From: Zingiber officinale
Lineage: Eukaryota; Streptophyta; Magnoliopsida; Zingiberales; Zingiberaceae
Assembly: GCF_018446385.1 (NCBI RefSeq)
Contig: NC_055990.1
Span: 137,714,996 to 137,778,995, forward strand
DNA length: 64,000 nt
Direction: 5' to 3'
The position numbers and the translations under genes were made by a program. The notes below the pieces were generated by a model. That model made no database searches. It was not told the DNA's origin and saw nothing but the letters and a program-made list of their open reading frames with translations. Shown one piece after another: positions 1-11,429 of this stretch (position 1 is its first letter; each line of letters begins with the position of its first letter).

Positions 1-2257
1 TCTTCTGAAAATTATAAATTGTTTCGTAAATTTATTTTTACTCAGAAAATTCTCAAAGATTTATGTTAGATTTTTTTTTTCAAAAATATTTTTTGCAAAA
101 TATCTAACTTAGAAGTTTGTTTAACATAGAAATTTTTTTCTTAAGAAATTCTCAAAATTAATTTTTGCAAAAATGTAAATGTTTTTTTGGTTTTATTGAT
201 TGCAAAAACTTAGAAATTTTTTTTAGAAATGTTCAAAATTTTCTAAATTTTAACCTTTACATTTTTCTTGCAACCCCATATTTTTTATGTGATCAAAGGG
301 GGTGAAGTAAAAGTATAAGTCTAGGGGGAGGTAGACTAATTTTTCTATCTTTTTACACTTAATTGCAAATTTAGTGTTAGCTAAAGCCCTAGAACCAATC
401 ATTTGATGATTGTATTTTGGACTTGTTGTATCATATTCTATATAAATAAAGGCATTTGGTTTTTGGTTATTATACTTACTTGTATTAGTGCCAAATAAAC
501 TAAGTATAATAACGTCCTTGAGTAGAAGGTTCTTACCTATATCAATTGATTGGTTGAATCGATAGTGAGATGATATAGGGAACACTACTCTTAATCATTC
601 CTAGTCGAGTATTAACATTCAGGGACAATGTTAATGCAATAAGACTAGCATGTAGGTCAACTCGATGACTTGATCTCACAAGTCATGGATATAGAGATAT
701 CAAGTTGACACATAAGTATACATTGGAGAATGTATACTGAATGACCCGCCATGAGAAAGTATCATGAATCGTTATATGAGTGTCATATACTTTCTCATGT
801 GGCTATTAGTATGACTATTAGTCTTTAGACCTGAAGTCACCATGGATCCCTACATAAGGAGTTATGTACTTTAGTTTCGTCAAACGTCACCCGTAACTGG
901 GTGGACTATAAAGGCGATTACTGGGTATGTAACGAATTATGCAGAGGGATGTGAGTGATGTAGATGGGATCTATCCCTCCTATATGACGGGAGAGACATC
1001 GATATTCTTGATAGAGTGAGACCACGAAGTGCATGGCCATGCCCAAATGAGTCAATATGAGATATTGAGCTCATTTGATTTAGTGAGTCTACTTGGAGTT
1101 CAAGATTTAGATTGATTAGAGGATGACACGGTCTATGCCTCACATTGATCAATCTAGATGTCTAGGATAGAAGGACACTTGTCATATATTGTGAGGAGTC
1201 ACAATTAGTAGTCACAAGGTGATGTTGGATCTCAACATTCTTGTAACTTGGGTAGTAATGATGTGTTGCTAGATACCGCTCATTACTTATGCTTCTAAAT
1301 GGGTTTAGGAGCATTGCCAACGTTACAAGAACCTATAGGGTCACACACAAAGGGCAATTAGATGGAGATTAGGTTCATTTGATGAACCTAAAGGATTAGG
1401 TTCATTTGATGAACCAAATTGAATTAAGAGTAATCCAAGGTAGGCTAATTGAGTTGGACTCAATTTGGTTCATGTGTTAAGTGTGTCTAATTTGGACTTA
1501 GACTCATTTAATTAATTTAATTCAATGAATAGAGATTCATTAAATTAAAATTGACTTGAACCAATGGTTATATTAGATCAACCAAGGGAGAGAAGTGGTC
1601 AAGTTTGACTTGACATAAGTAGGAAGATGAACAGTCAAGTTTTGACTTGACTTTGATTTGACCAATGCCACATCATCAAGGCTTCTTCATTTGGCCAAGT
1701 TTGACTTGACCAAATGCCACCTCATGGGAGTTACCAAGAGTGGTGACTCTTGATATTCCATGGGAGTTACAAGCCAAAAATATGGCTGGCCACTTTTATT
1801 TATGAAAAGGAGTTTCATTTTTCATGTGTAACTCTATCTTCTTCTTCCTTGGTTCTCTTCTCTCCCTCTCCTCCACTACTGATCTCTAAGGTTGCTAGCA
1901 CATCCTTAGAGGTTTTTCTCCATCTCTTGCTTGTGTGGATACACATAGAGAAGTGTCTACTTTGACACTTTCGAGATCCGGCGAACCGAGGACGAACGGG
2001 ATTGCGAAGGGCTTCGCTACAAAGGTATAAAAGGTTTATCCTTATGTAGATCTACTGTAGATCAACGTTTAAACTCGTACTCGTATTTTTCGAATGATTT
2101 TCTTCGCACGAGATCCAGTGGCTAGGGTGATTCGAGGTTTTCGCGACGCGAAAAAGCGGTTTTCGCGGCCCGAAAAACCCAACATTTAGTTAGTTTATTT
2201 TTATATCTAGTTTTACCCTAGCTTAACTTGGGTTGCTAACTTCAAAAAGGGAGAGAT
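1..2257 (+). mobile_element. 3' internal part of a left copy of the gag-only Copia element, interrupted
   Basis: Positions 1-374 and 2190-2257 match 10989-11429, the 3' noncoding part of the gag-only element further right, including the purine-rich tract just before the LTR at 2258. This is therefore the end of another internal region, whose left part lies outside the window. No reading frame is credible here: it is AT-rich sequence with many poly-T runs. A solo LTR (375-2184) splits it. Because this unit shares the LTR at 2258-9107 with the next unit, the array reads internal, LTR, internal, LTR. Confidence 0.85.
375..2184 (+). mobile_element. Solo LTR, 1.8 kb, family S copy 1
   Basis: The segment starts TGTTAGCTAAAG and ends CCCAACA. 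It is flanked by the 5-bp target duplication TTTAG (370-374 and 2185-2189), and removing it restores the continuous sequence seen at 11341-11370. No coding domain is present, so it is a solo LTR left by LTR-LTR recombination. A reverse-oriented relative lies at 54762-56730. A cluster of TTGAC-containing dyads (about 1590-1740) precedes a weak TATA-like stretch near 1795. The ends are exact; the parent family (Copia or Gypsy) is not identified. Confidence 0.9.
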
Positions 2258-2784
2258 TGTTGGAACTCCAAGGTTGTTTTGGTGTGATCAACAAGTTAAG
2301 TTAGGTCCTATGTGTTTGTTTAACCTTGTGTCTAAGTGTGCATGAGCTTAGGATCACAGGTAGTCGAGCGGAAGATGCAACTAGCGAGAAGGATGGCACG
2401 CGGTACATCCGAGAGACGAGGCGCCGCGGAAGAGTACATCGACGGACGAGAAGGAAGCATGCGGTGGTTCCGAGGGACGAGAAGCCGGAGAGGAAGACTG
2501 CTCGAGGAGTAAGAGACGCAGCTAGCGAGAAGATCGACACAGGGTGTGACTAGGGACGAAGACTGCGGATGAGTACGCTGGCAGACAAGAAGGAAGCACG
2601 CGGCGATTCCGAGGGACGAGAAGCCGGAGTGGAAGCATGCTCGAGAAGACCGGAAGTTGGGTCCGGGTGAGCCCTATTCCGGTTGGCAGAGATCACCCAA
2701 GAAAGCAGAAGACTCGTTCTGAGATGAACGGAGCCGGAGCAGAAGACCCGACTTAAAAAAAGTCAACGAGCTTGACTTTCCCAG

Positions 2785-2935
2785 CCGGGGCGCCCGGAAC
2801 AGTCCGGGGAGCCCGGAATGCTTCCGGGTGCCCAGACCTGAACTTTGACCAAGATCATGTCAATCACGATCTGAATGTTGGGGAATAAAGTTTTATCCCC
2901 CTCAGGGCATCTGAAACCCTTCGGGGCGCCCCAAC
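2785..2935 (+). promoter_or_regulatory. GGCGCC palindrome cluster upstream of the LTR TATA box
   Basis: Several copies of GGGGCGCCCGG or GGGGCGCCCC (for example 2787-2797 and 2923-2932) stand in the 150 bp before the TATAAATA at 2942. The equivalent cluster recurs at about 11959-12104 in the partner LTR, before TATAAAT at 12114. A role in LTR transcription is inferred only from position. Confidence 0.5.
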
Positions 2936-3085
2936 CAAGGTTATAAATATAGCCTTGGTCCAGAAGTTTTTCAACAACACAAGTAATTCTTCCAACACTT
3001 GTACGCTCAATTTCTATATTAGCTTCTTTATTTGTGTGCTTAATTACTGTAAGAGGCTTCCCCGCCTGAAGGAGATAGTTAGTGT

Positions 3086-3142
3086 TGTTAATGTGTATAC
3101 TGAAAGCCTAATCTTTTGTAGACATTTATTTTGAATAAAGAA
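3086..3142 (+). repeat. 57-bp remnant of the 5' LTR
   Basis: Matches the first 57 or so bases of the 3' LTR at 7048 (shared stretch ending AATAAAGAA) and then runs straight into gag codons at 3144. The missing piece is nearly the whole 5' LTR, the primer binding site and the gag start. The short AAGAA overlap at the join suggests a microhomology-mediated deletion. Confidence 0.85.
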
Positions 3143-3143
3143 C

Positions 3144-3932
3144 CTGGACATTGTTCTTACTGCTGAAAGCTATAAGTTTGTACTGACTGAGTCTTGCCCT
3201 GATGCACCCACTGATGAATCTACCCAAGAGGAGATTGAATATCATAAGAAATGGTTAAAAGCATATGAGATGGTGCGGTGTTACATTTTGGCTTCAATGT
3301 CAAATGTATTGCAACATCAGCATCAAGATTTACCAACAACTTATGATATTATGAACAATCTCAAGGAACTCTTTGGTCACCAGGATCGGGCCTCTAGGCA
3401 AGAAGCCATGAGAAATATAATGGCGGCCACCATACAAGAGGGTACTCCTGTGAGGGATCATATCCTAAAGATGATGGCCTATTTGAATGAAATACAAATC
3501 CTTGGAGGAGAAATTGATGGGGAACCCCAGATCGATATGATCCTCCAAACGCTACCTAGAAGTTTTGAGCAATTCCGCCTGAATTACAATATGAATAAAA
3601 GGGTATATTCATTGGCGGAACTACTAACAGAACTTCAGGCAGCAGAAGGTTTGTTTCGTCACAATTCTCAGATTCACTATGCTGAAAATGGTTCTATTTC
3701 TAAATCGAAAGGAAAGAAGAAGAAGAAACAAGTTAGCTCAGCAAAGAAGGTGAATAAATCTCAGAGTACAAGATCTAAAGATGGAGTGAAGAAGCCGAAG
3801 GGCAAGTGCTTCATCTGCAAACAGTCAGGGCATTGGAAGGTGGACTGTCCTCGTAGGAATCAAAACAACAAAGGTATATCTCATGCTCTAGTTGTTGAAA
3901 CATGTTTAGCGGTGTTATCTACCAGCACCTGA
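3144..3932 (+). pseudogene. Copia gag, 5'-truncated
   Basis: The frame opens at the deletion junction and reads through a UBN2-type Copia gag domain. It then passes a lysine-rich linker and an intact CCHC zinc knuckle (C-F-I-C...H...C, coded near 3808-3851) that binds the element RNA. It ends at a TGA (3930-3932) just before the protease motif. The TGA lies where Trp is usual (W-C-V-D-T-G-A-T), so it is probably a TGG to TGA change rather than the natural end. The N-terminal part is lost with the 5' LTR. Confidence 0.85.
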
Positions 3933-6900
3933 TGTGTAGATACGGGAGCCACTGATCATGTCTGTAATTCTTTGCAGGGGTTCCAGGAAACCCGACGACT
4001 ATATGAAGGAGAGATAAACCGTCTACATGGGCAATGCTACTAAGGTGACGACTGTTGCAGTGCGAGACGTCTACTTATCTTTTGATAGAAATAGAAAATT
4101 GGTTTTAAGAAATTGTCTTTATGTACCCAGTTTTAGAAAGAATTTAATTTCAGTTTCTAAACTGTATTTGGATGGATATTCTGTTTCCTTTAATAACAAT
4201 GTAGTTATAAAGAGAAATCAAGTGATTATCTATTCTGGTGCATTAGTTGGCAATTTATATACTTTAAATCCAATTTCTCCCACGAAGCAAAATATGGAAA
4301 TTTATAACACATCTTCTAACACTAATAAGAGAAAACAACCTTCGAAAATGAACCAAGCGTATCTTTGGCATCTAAGGCTTGGACATATTAACTTAAGTAG
4401 GATTCAAAGGCTTATAGCTGATGGACTCTTGGGTTCATTAGAGTTGGAAAATTTTCCAACTTGTGAATCTTGCTTGGAAGGTAAAATGACCAAGATGCCT
4501 TTTAAGGCTAAGGGGTATAGAGCCAAAGAAGCGTTAGAATTGGTTCATTCTGATTTGTGTGGTCCTATGCCTATCCAGGCGAGAGGTGGTTTTAAATATT
4601 TTGTCTCTTTTATAGATTATTATTTAAGATATGGATACATTTACCTAATGCGCTACAAGTCCGAGTGCTTTGATAAGTTCAAAAAGTACAAGGCTGATGT
4701 GGAGAAACGACTAGGTAAAAGTATCAAGACACTACGGTCTAATCGTGGTGGCGAATACCTCTTAGGAGAGTTTAGGAATTACTTATCAGAGGTCGGGATT
4801 CAATCCCAATTGTCCGCACCTGGTACACCCCAACAGAATGGTGTGGCAGAACGAAGGAATAGGACTCTTATGGAGATGGTTAGATCGATGATGAGTTATT
4901 CAGAATTACCAAATTCATTTTAGGGATACACTCTGGAAATGACAGCGTACATTCTGAACTTAGTACCTTCTAAATCAGTATCTTCTACTCCCACAGAATT
5001 GTGGAATGGGCGAAAATCCAGTCTAAGACATATTCGGATTTGGGGTAGTCTAGCACATGTGCTGAAACCAGATGCTGATAAGTTAGAATCCCGTACAAAA
5101 GTTCACATGTTTGTGGGTTATCCCAAAGGAACGAAAGGTGGTTTATTTTATAGTCCTAAAGACTAGAAGGTCATTGTTAGCACCAATGCCCAATTTTTAG
5201 AAGAAGACTATATAATGGATCACAAGTCCAGTAGCAAAATTGTTTTAGAAGAACTTAGATAGGACACGTCTACTTTAGTACCAACAGTACAAGATGAAGT
5301 ACCACAAGAGACTGCAACACGTGTCACACATGATACACAACCACAGACTGTGCCTCGTCGTAGTGGGAGAGTTGTGAGGGAACCTGAGAGATTCATATTT
5401 TTGGGAGAGTCTTCGGACTTGATCTCGGGTAAACATGAATCTGATCCTCGAACATATGACGAAGCACTCTAAGATATAGATGCAATATCTTGGCAAAAGG
5501 CAATTAATTATGAAATAGAGTCTATGTACTCTAATAAGGTCTGGGAGCTTGTAGAACCACCTGATGGTGTAAAAGTCGTTGGATGCAAGTGAATCTACAA
5601 AAGGAAAAGAGGGACAGATGGAAAGGTAGAAACCTTCAAAGCAAGGCTTGTTGCGAAAGGGTATACTCAGAAAGAGGGAATCGATTATGAGGAAACCTTT
5701 TCACCGGTAGTCATGCTTAAGTCTATCCGGATACTCTTATCCATTGCCACTCATATGGATTATGAGATTTGGCAAATAGATGTCAAGACAGCTTTCCTTA
5801 ATGGAAGTCTTGAAGAAAACATCCATATGAAGCAACCAGAAGGGTTCATTGAAAAAGGCAAAGAGCATCTAGTGTGCAAACTCAATCAGTCCATTTATGG
5901 ACTGAAGCAAGCTTCAAGATCTTGGAACATCCGGTTTAATGAAGTAATCCAGTCATATGGATTTATTCAGTGTCCAGATGAGTCTTGTGTATACAAGAAG
6001 TGTAACGAAAACGTGGTGGTATTTCTTGTACTATACATAGATGATATTTTGTTAATTGACAACAATGTCAAGGTATTATCGGACGTAAGGGTATGGTTGT
6101 CCAAACAATTTGATATGAAGGACTTAGGAGATTATGCACACATTCTTGGGATTAAAGTTATAAGGGATCACAAGAAAAGAATATTGTGTCTATCCCAAGC
6201 TTCATATATAGATACAATCCTTGCTCGTTTTAGCATGCAGAATTCCAAGAAAGGTTTCTTACCTTTTAGGCATGGAGTAGCTCTATCTAAAGAGATGTCT
6301 CCGAAGACATCAAAGGAAATAGAGGACATGAAAGCAGTTCCTTATGCTTCGGCTGTAGGAAGCCTTATGTATGCAATGATGTGTACGAGATCTGATATCT
6401 ATTTTGCCGTGGGCATGGTTAGCAGATATCAGAGTAACCCTGGACAAGGACATTGGACTACGGTAAAGCATATATTAAAGTACCTGAGAAGGACTAGAGA
6501 TTATATGCTAGTTTACCAAGCAGACGATTTGCTCCCTGTGGGTTACACGGATTCAGATTTTCAATCGGAGAGGGACAACAGTAAGTCTACATCATGCTAT
6601 GTGTTTACTTTAGGAGGTGGAGCCATTGCATGGAGGAGTGTTAAGCAGAAATACTTTTCGGACTCAACCATGGAAGCTGAGTATATGGCAGTCTCTGAGG
6701 CAGCTAAGGAAGCAGTATGTCTCAGGAACTTTCTAATGGATTTAGATGTGATTCCTGGTTTGCCCAAAATCATCACAATTTATTGTGATAATAGCGGTGC
6801 AGTTGCAAACTCGAAGGAACCACGAGCCCATAAGGCAAGAAAACATATAGAGCGCAAGTACCACCTGATACGAGATATCGTGAAGTGAGGAGAAGTTGTC

Positions 6901-7026
6901 ATCGCCAAGATTGCATCAGCAGATAACCTGGCAGATCCTTTCACTAAGGCCCTTCCAGCAAAAGCTTTCGATCGGCATGTGGAGGGGATGGGAATCAGAT
7001 GTATGACAACAGATATGGCAGCTTAA
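3933..7026 (+). pseudogene. Copia pol: protease, integrase, RT, RNase H (decayed)
   Basis: In order: the protease active site DTGAT directly after 3933; a GAG-pre-integrase segment with the H-H-C-C zinc site (about 4350-4490); the integrase core (about 4530-4900); RT from about 5470 with the YIDD motif (about 6034-6045); and RNase H (about 6530-6960). A frameshift lies between 3950 and 4027. From there one frame is kept to the final TAA at 7024. It is broken by stops at 4921, 5164, 5260, 5470, 5590 and 6886, most of them explained by C-to-T or G-to-A change. The second catalytic Asp of integrase is Asn (SNRGGEY). No active polyprotein can be made. Confidence 0.9.
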
Positions 7027-7035
7027 TCATTAGTA

Positions 7036-7047
7036 TAAGTGGGAGAT
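7036..7047 (+). other. Polypurine tract of the nested Copia
   Basis: A purine-rich run (AAGTGGGAGAT) lies immediately before the TG that opens the 3' LTR. This is the usual primer site for plus-strand DNA synthesis. Confidence 0.7.
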
Positions 7048-8918
7048 TGTTAAAGTGTAACTGAAAGTCTAAGCTTTTGTAGACATTTATTTTGAATAAA
7101 GAATCACATTTGGTCAAAATTATCTACATTTGTTTGTAGATTGTTCAATTAATTTATATTATAGATAACATGGTATGTGGTGTCACATACAGAAGATAAT
7201 GTTATCAGTACCTTATAAATTATAAACAGTAGCTTACGACCAAGATGGAAAGGAACAAACCATTGGAAGGTCGTAGTGTAATTAGGAATTAGTTTATCTT
7301 AACTATATAATTACACTAGTACACTAAGAATGTATTGAGTAGGACCATTAGAGGTCGTTTCTTTTATACTGACTTCATAAAGGAATAAAGACCTCAGTTA
7401 TTATGGAAGTGTGTGCTCTTAATCCTAATATAATAACAAGCACATATATTTGATATTTATTTCTTTAATTTATCAATGGATGAGAACCAAGCTAGGGTCG
7501 GCCAAGCCTTGGTCCATGGGTGGCCGATCCTAGCTTGAACCCAAGCTTAGGTGGCCGACCCTATTAAAATAGAAAAGAATTTTAATTTTAATTTTTTTTT
7601 TATGTGGAAGATATAATTTAAAAGAGAGATTAAAAATTAAAATATATCTTTATAAGTTTCTACAAAAGATTAAGAAAAGAGATTAAATCTCTTTCCTTAT
7701 TTGTAGATTAAAAGTATATTTTATTTTTCTTCTTTGTAAATTATTCACATGTTGAAAAATTAAAATTATAGAAATTTCTTTTTATCAACCATGAAGGGAT
7801 TTTAAAGGGAAATTTTATTTTTTAAAATTTCCAGAAACAGATAAGGAAATTTAATTAGTTGATTGAAAATAACCTTATTTGCTCTTCCATGAGGTGGTCG
7901 GCCATGACATGGGTTATTAGGAAATTTTATTTAATTTTTCTTAATTAATTAATGTCAAGGAAAGTTAAAGAAATTTTATTGTAATTAAATTTCCTTATTT
8001 GCTAAAGCTAAGGATTATAAAAGAGGGGGTTTGGGTGCCTTTAAGGTGAACAACCTCTATTCTATTTTCTCCCTCTTTTCTTCCTTGGTGTGGCCTGCCC
8101 CTTCAAGTTCTCTTCTCTCCTTTGGTGTGGCCGAACCTCTCATCCTTCTTGGAGATCAAGTGGTGGTTGGATCTTAGCTTGGAGAAGAAGAAGAGAAAGC
8201 TTGCATCCCTTGGAGCTTGGTTGGTGGAAAAATATCTTCATCCTTTGGAAGCTTTGTGCTTGGTCGAAACTTGAAGGAAGGAGAAGAAGGTGCTAGGTGG
8301 TCCTCGTCTCGGAAGATCGTTGCCCACACAACGTCCGAGATTAGAAGAGGAATACGGTAGAAGATCAAGAGGTCATTATTCATAAAGAAAGGTATAACTA
8401 ATAATTGTTTTCCGCATCATGTTAGTTTTGTTTCTTTGTAAAAATACCAAATACAAAAGGCATGCGATTCTAGTTTTTCGAATTAGTTTTTGAAGTTGTG
8501 TTCTTTTATTTTTTTTCTTTTCCTTGTGATTTGATTGTTCTTAGCGGTTAACCTAGGGTTACTATGGGAAGGTTAAATATTTAATTTCCTTAAAAGGCTT
8601 TGTCTAGTCGGTGGTGGTTGCTCTCATATCCAAGAAGGCCATGTGCCTCGCCATGTAGTACTGGAAGCTGATTTTGGAAATAGATATTTAATTGTCTTTG
8701 TGACCTAGATGATTTGGATCGAACGTGTTATGTTCCGCAGGAGATCCAAGTCTAAACCTAAAAGAACAAATAAATTAAACTTAGGATCAAACGTGTTAAG
8801 TTCCGCAGGCGATCCAAGTTTAATTTAAAAGAACACATGGTAGTTAGGAAAAGATTCAGATCTTTGTACAAAATTTTTGTACAGTGGAACCGATAGGTTT
8901 TCTGAGTAGCAACCAACA
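7048..8918 (+). repeat. 3' LTR of the nested Angela-like Copia
   Basis: About 1.87 kb, starting TGTTAAAGTG and ending CAACA. It is collinear with 46734-48903 but lacks about 0.5 kb present there (between roughly 7480 and 7490), so this copy has an internal deletion. A TATA box (TATAAAAG, 8016-8023) is preserved. Short open frames at 8090-8383 are not considered genes. Confidence 0.88.
8016..8023 (+). promoter_or_regulatory. TATA box of the nested LTR
   Basis: TATAAAAG in a GC-richer context, at the same relative place as TATAAAA at 48229-48235 in the related truncated LTR. Confidence 0.6.
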
Positions 8919-9109
8919 AGTGTGACAGTTTCCTTAGATTAACAACCTCCCCGGTTGTAACCAAGTAAATCCTCTTGCCTCTTCTTTTCTGTTTATTGCT
9001 TTTACATTTTATGCAAGTGTGCTGTTAAAAGATCGAGAAGGGTTGTGCTTTTGTTTTTTGCAGGCTATTCAACCCCCCCCCCCTATAGCCGGCCTAGCGA
9101 TCCAACAAG

Positions 9110-9122
9110 TGGTATCAGAGCC
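9110..9122 (+). other. Primer binding site complementary to initiator tRNA-Met
   Basis: TGGTATCAGAGCC lies two bases after the LTR end (9107). This is the standard plant Copia primer site and fixes both the orientation and the LTR boundary. Confidence 0.9.
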
Positions 9123-9164
9123 AAGGCGCTTCAGGAGGACTAACCGCCGATCGAAGCAAAGACG

Positions 9165-10615
9165 ATGGCTGGACCGAGCATCTACCCGCCGAAGTTCAAA
9201 GGGGATTTCACTACCTGGAAAAAGAGAATGTATGTATTTTTTACAACAAATTTTGAGTTAATTCTAATAATGAAATTTAGTTTTGTAGCTCCAGAGGGCA
9301 AAGAAAAATATCAATCGACGAAAAAAGAGGGCACCAACTACGTGGCGAACGACAAAGCAGAGTACCATCTGCTAAGCATTCTCCCGCTACAAGAAGTCAA
9401 CCGGATCGGGAATTACGACTCGACAAAGGAACTTTGGGAGAAGTTCCTGGAGCTGCACAAAGGAATGTCTGAAGGCAAGCTCGCTAGACGAGATCTACTT
9501 CGTAATCAGCTCACCAACCTGCGACTTGGGGAAGATGAGACAGTTGCGCATCTGCACTCAAGAATTAAAGAAATCATCATCGGATTATCGAATCTCGGAG
9601 AAAAGGTAAGTAACCAAGATTCTCTAAGGTACGCGCTAAATTATTTTCCGAGAAATTCAAAATGGGCATCACTAGTAGATGCCATGTATATTTCAAAAGA
9701 TTTAGAAAAATTACATTAGAAGAATTATTCTCAACATTTGAAGTGCACAAATCAAGATGTGCAGGTTTGAAGGAGCCCAAACACAACATCGCCCTCAAAG
9801 ATCCGAGAGATGAACCTGAGTCGAAGTCTTCTCTCGACGACGAGGAAATGGTAATGATGGTAAGACGGTTTAAAAAGTTTTGTAAATCTAGAACCTCTAA
9901 CCATCCGCAGGGTAAAAAGAAAAGGATGATCCGCTGCTACCATTGCGACGAAGAAGGGCATGTCAAGGACAACTGCCCTAAGCTAAAGAACAAGGACAAG
10001 GATAAAGGTAAGAAGCCTATCCAAAAGCACAAGGTCCTAAAGGCGACGTGGGACTATACGTCGTCTGAATCAGAAGTCGAGGCGTTCTCCAGGCTCGTAT
10101 TAATGGCGAGTCATCAAGACGACGACTGCAATTCAATCTCTTCCGAAATGAGCATCGAGAGCATCGATCAAGGGGGAGCTACGTCAGAAGAAAATAGCAG
10201 TTCAGGGGGAGACACGAATAATGAGATCGACAAGGTAAGTCAGGTACGATCTCTTCCTCCAGATAAACTCTTTAAATTCATTAAATTGTTAACAAAAGAT
10301 TGCTGTAAATTAGAAAAAAAAATAAAAATTTAAAAGTAATACTAGTTAAATCTTGCCCTCTAGAAGATTTAGACAAATCAAAATTAGAAAATGAAAAATT
10401 GAAATATGAAAATGTAAATCTGAAAATTAAAGTAGAAAATTTGAAAAACCGTGCATGCTCATCCAATGCAAATTTTAGAAGATTTAATCATTTAAATTGG
10501 GATTTTAGATATCACCAGGGATAAATTAGGAATATTTCAAAAATGTATGCCCCTTAGAAATTTTTAGTTAATCCAGTTGGTTGGAACCTATATTGGGTTC
10601 CTAAGTTTTGTTTAA
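9165..10615 (+). pseudogene. Gag of a gag-only (TR-GAG type) Copia element
   Basis: The first frame (9165-9719) gives a Maximus/SIRE-like gag with the usual opening, P-K-F-K-G-D-F-T-T-W. A frameshift in an A/T run near 9706 moves the reading to another frame (to 10333). That frame carries a CCHC knuckle (C-Y-H-C-D-E-E-G-H...C, about 9937-9978), a Lys/Asp-rich tail and a serine/acid-rich region. Weak coiled-coil coding continues in a third frame to a W-V-P-K-like end near 10600. Protease, integrase and RT are absent, and the 3' noncoding region follows at once. The protein would package RNA while depending on another element's enzymes. Confidence 0.85.
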
Positions 10616-11429
10616 CTTGAACTTTTAATCGGATTTAGCGCTTTCAGTGAGAAAATTAAACAGTGAGTTTTTTTATCAGGCTTTGTCTAAGGAAGTGGTT
10701 TTTGCTCCAATAACCAAGAAGGCCTAGTGCCTCGTCACGACCTGAAAGCCAAAATATTAAAATAAAATATTTAATTAACTTTCTGATAAAACATTAAGGT
10801 TGAAATTAATAATGCTTTGAAAAAGTTTTTTAACATGTTTTGGTAATTTAAAAAAAAATAAAAAAAATAATCAATAATTTTTATACTTAGGAAAAAATTT
10901 TCTTGCGTGAAATTTTCACTTAGAAAATTTTCAAAGTTGTTTAAAGGGACTAAGAAATTTCTTTAATTTTTTTGCTTAAATTAAAAATTCTTCTGAAAAT
11001 TATAAATTGTTTCGTAAATTTTTTTTTATTCAGAAAATTCTCAAAGATTTATGTTAGAATTTTTTTTTCAAAAATATTTTTTGTAAAATATCTAACTTAG
11101 AAGTTTGTTTAACTTAGAAATTTTTTGCTTAAGAAATTCTCAAAATTATTTTTTGCAAAAACGTAATTTTTTTTTTAGTTTTATTGATTGCAAAAATTTA
11201 GAATTTTTTTTAGAAATGTTCAAAATTTTCTAAATTTTAACCCTTACATTTTTCTTGCAACCCCATATTTTTTATGTGATCAAAGGGGGAGAAGGAAAAA
11301 TATAAGTCTAGGGGGAGGTAGACTAATTTTTCTATATTTTTACACTTAATTGTAAATTTAGTTAGTTTATTTTTATGTCTAGTTTTACCCTAGCTTAACT
11401 TGGGTTGGTCACATCAAAAAGGGAGAGAT
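10616..11429 (+). other. 3' noncoding region of the gag-only element
   Basis: AT-rich, poly-T and poly-A rich, without coding potential. It ends in the purine tract AAAAAGGGAGAGAT before the LTR. The last 440 bp are duplicated at the left edge of the window (1-374 and 2190-2257). Confidence 0.75.

Larger units (their letters stand above)
3086..8918 (+). mobile_element. Nested Copia retrotransposon, Angela-like, defective
   Basis: Bounded by the target duplication AGTGT (3081-3085 and 8919-8923), starting TGTTAATGTG and ending CAACA. It contains gag, protease, integrase, RT and RNase H in Copia order, then a purine tract and a full 3' LTR (7048-8918). The 5' LTR is reduced to about 57 bp: an internal deletion joins the LTR start directly to codons inside gag. 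Premature stops and a frameshift make it non-functional. It sits in the middle LTR of the gag-only element and is therefore younger. Lineage assignment (Angela/BARE) rests on recognised protein wording and LTR length. Confidence 0.9.
2258..9107 (+). repeat. Middle LTR of the gag-only tandem element, split by a nested Copia
   Basis: The LTR begins TGTTGGAACTCC after a purine tract and ends CCAACA, two bases before a primer binding site. The true length is about 1,012 bp once the nested element (3086-8918) and one 5-bp target copy are removed, against 1,023 bp for its partner at 11430-12452. A TATA box (TATAAATA, 2942-2949) directly follows a cluster of GGCGCC palindromes (2785-2935). Its right end carries an 11-base C run (9073-9083). 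Confidence 0.9.

Noticed and set aside
937-1152. 71-codon frame shared with 55953-56225 in the two family S solo LTRs
   Set aside because: It runs against the LTR orientation, has no known domain and is expected in two related copies; the shared frame alone does not make a gene.
8090-8383. Short frames in the Angela LTR, also at 48205-48590 in the related copy
   Set aside because: C/T- and G-rich leader sequence of the LTR; no domain, and the frames differ between copies.
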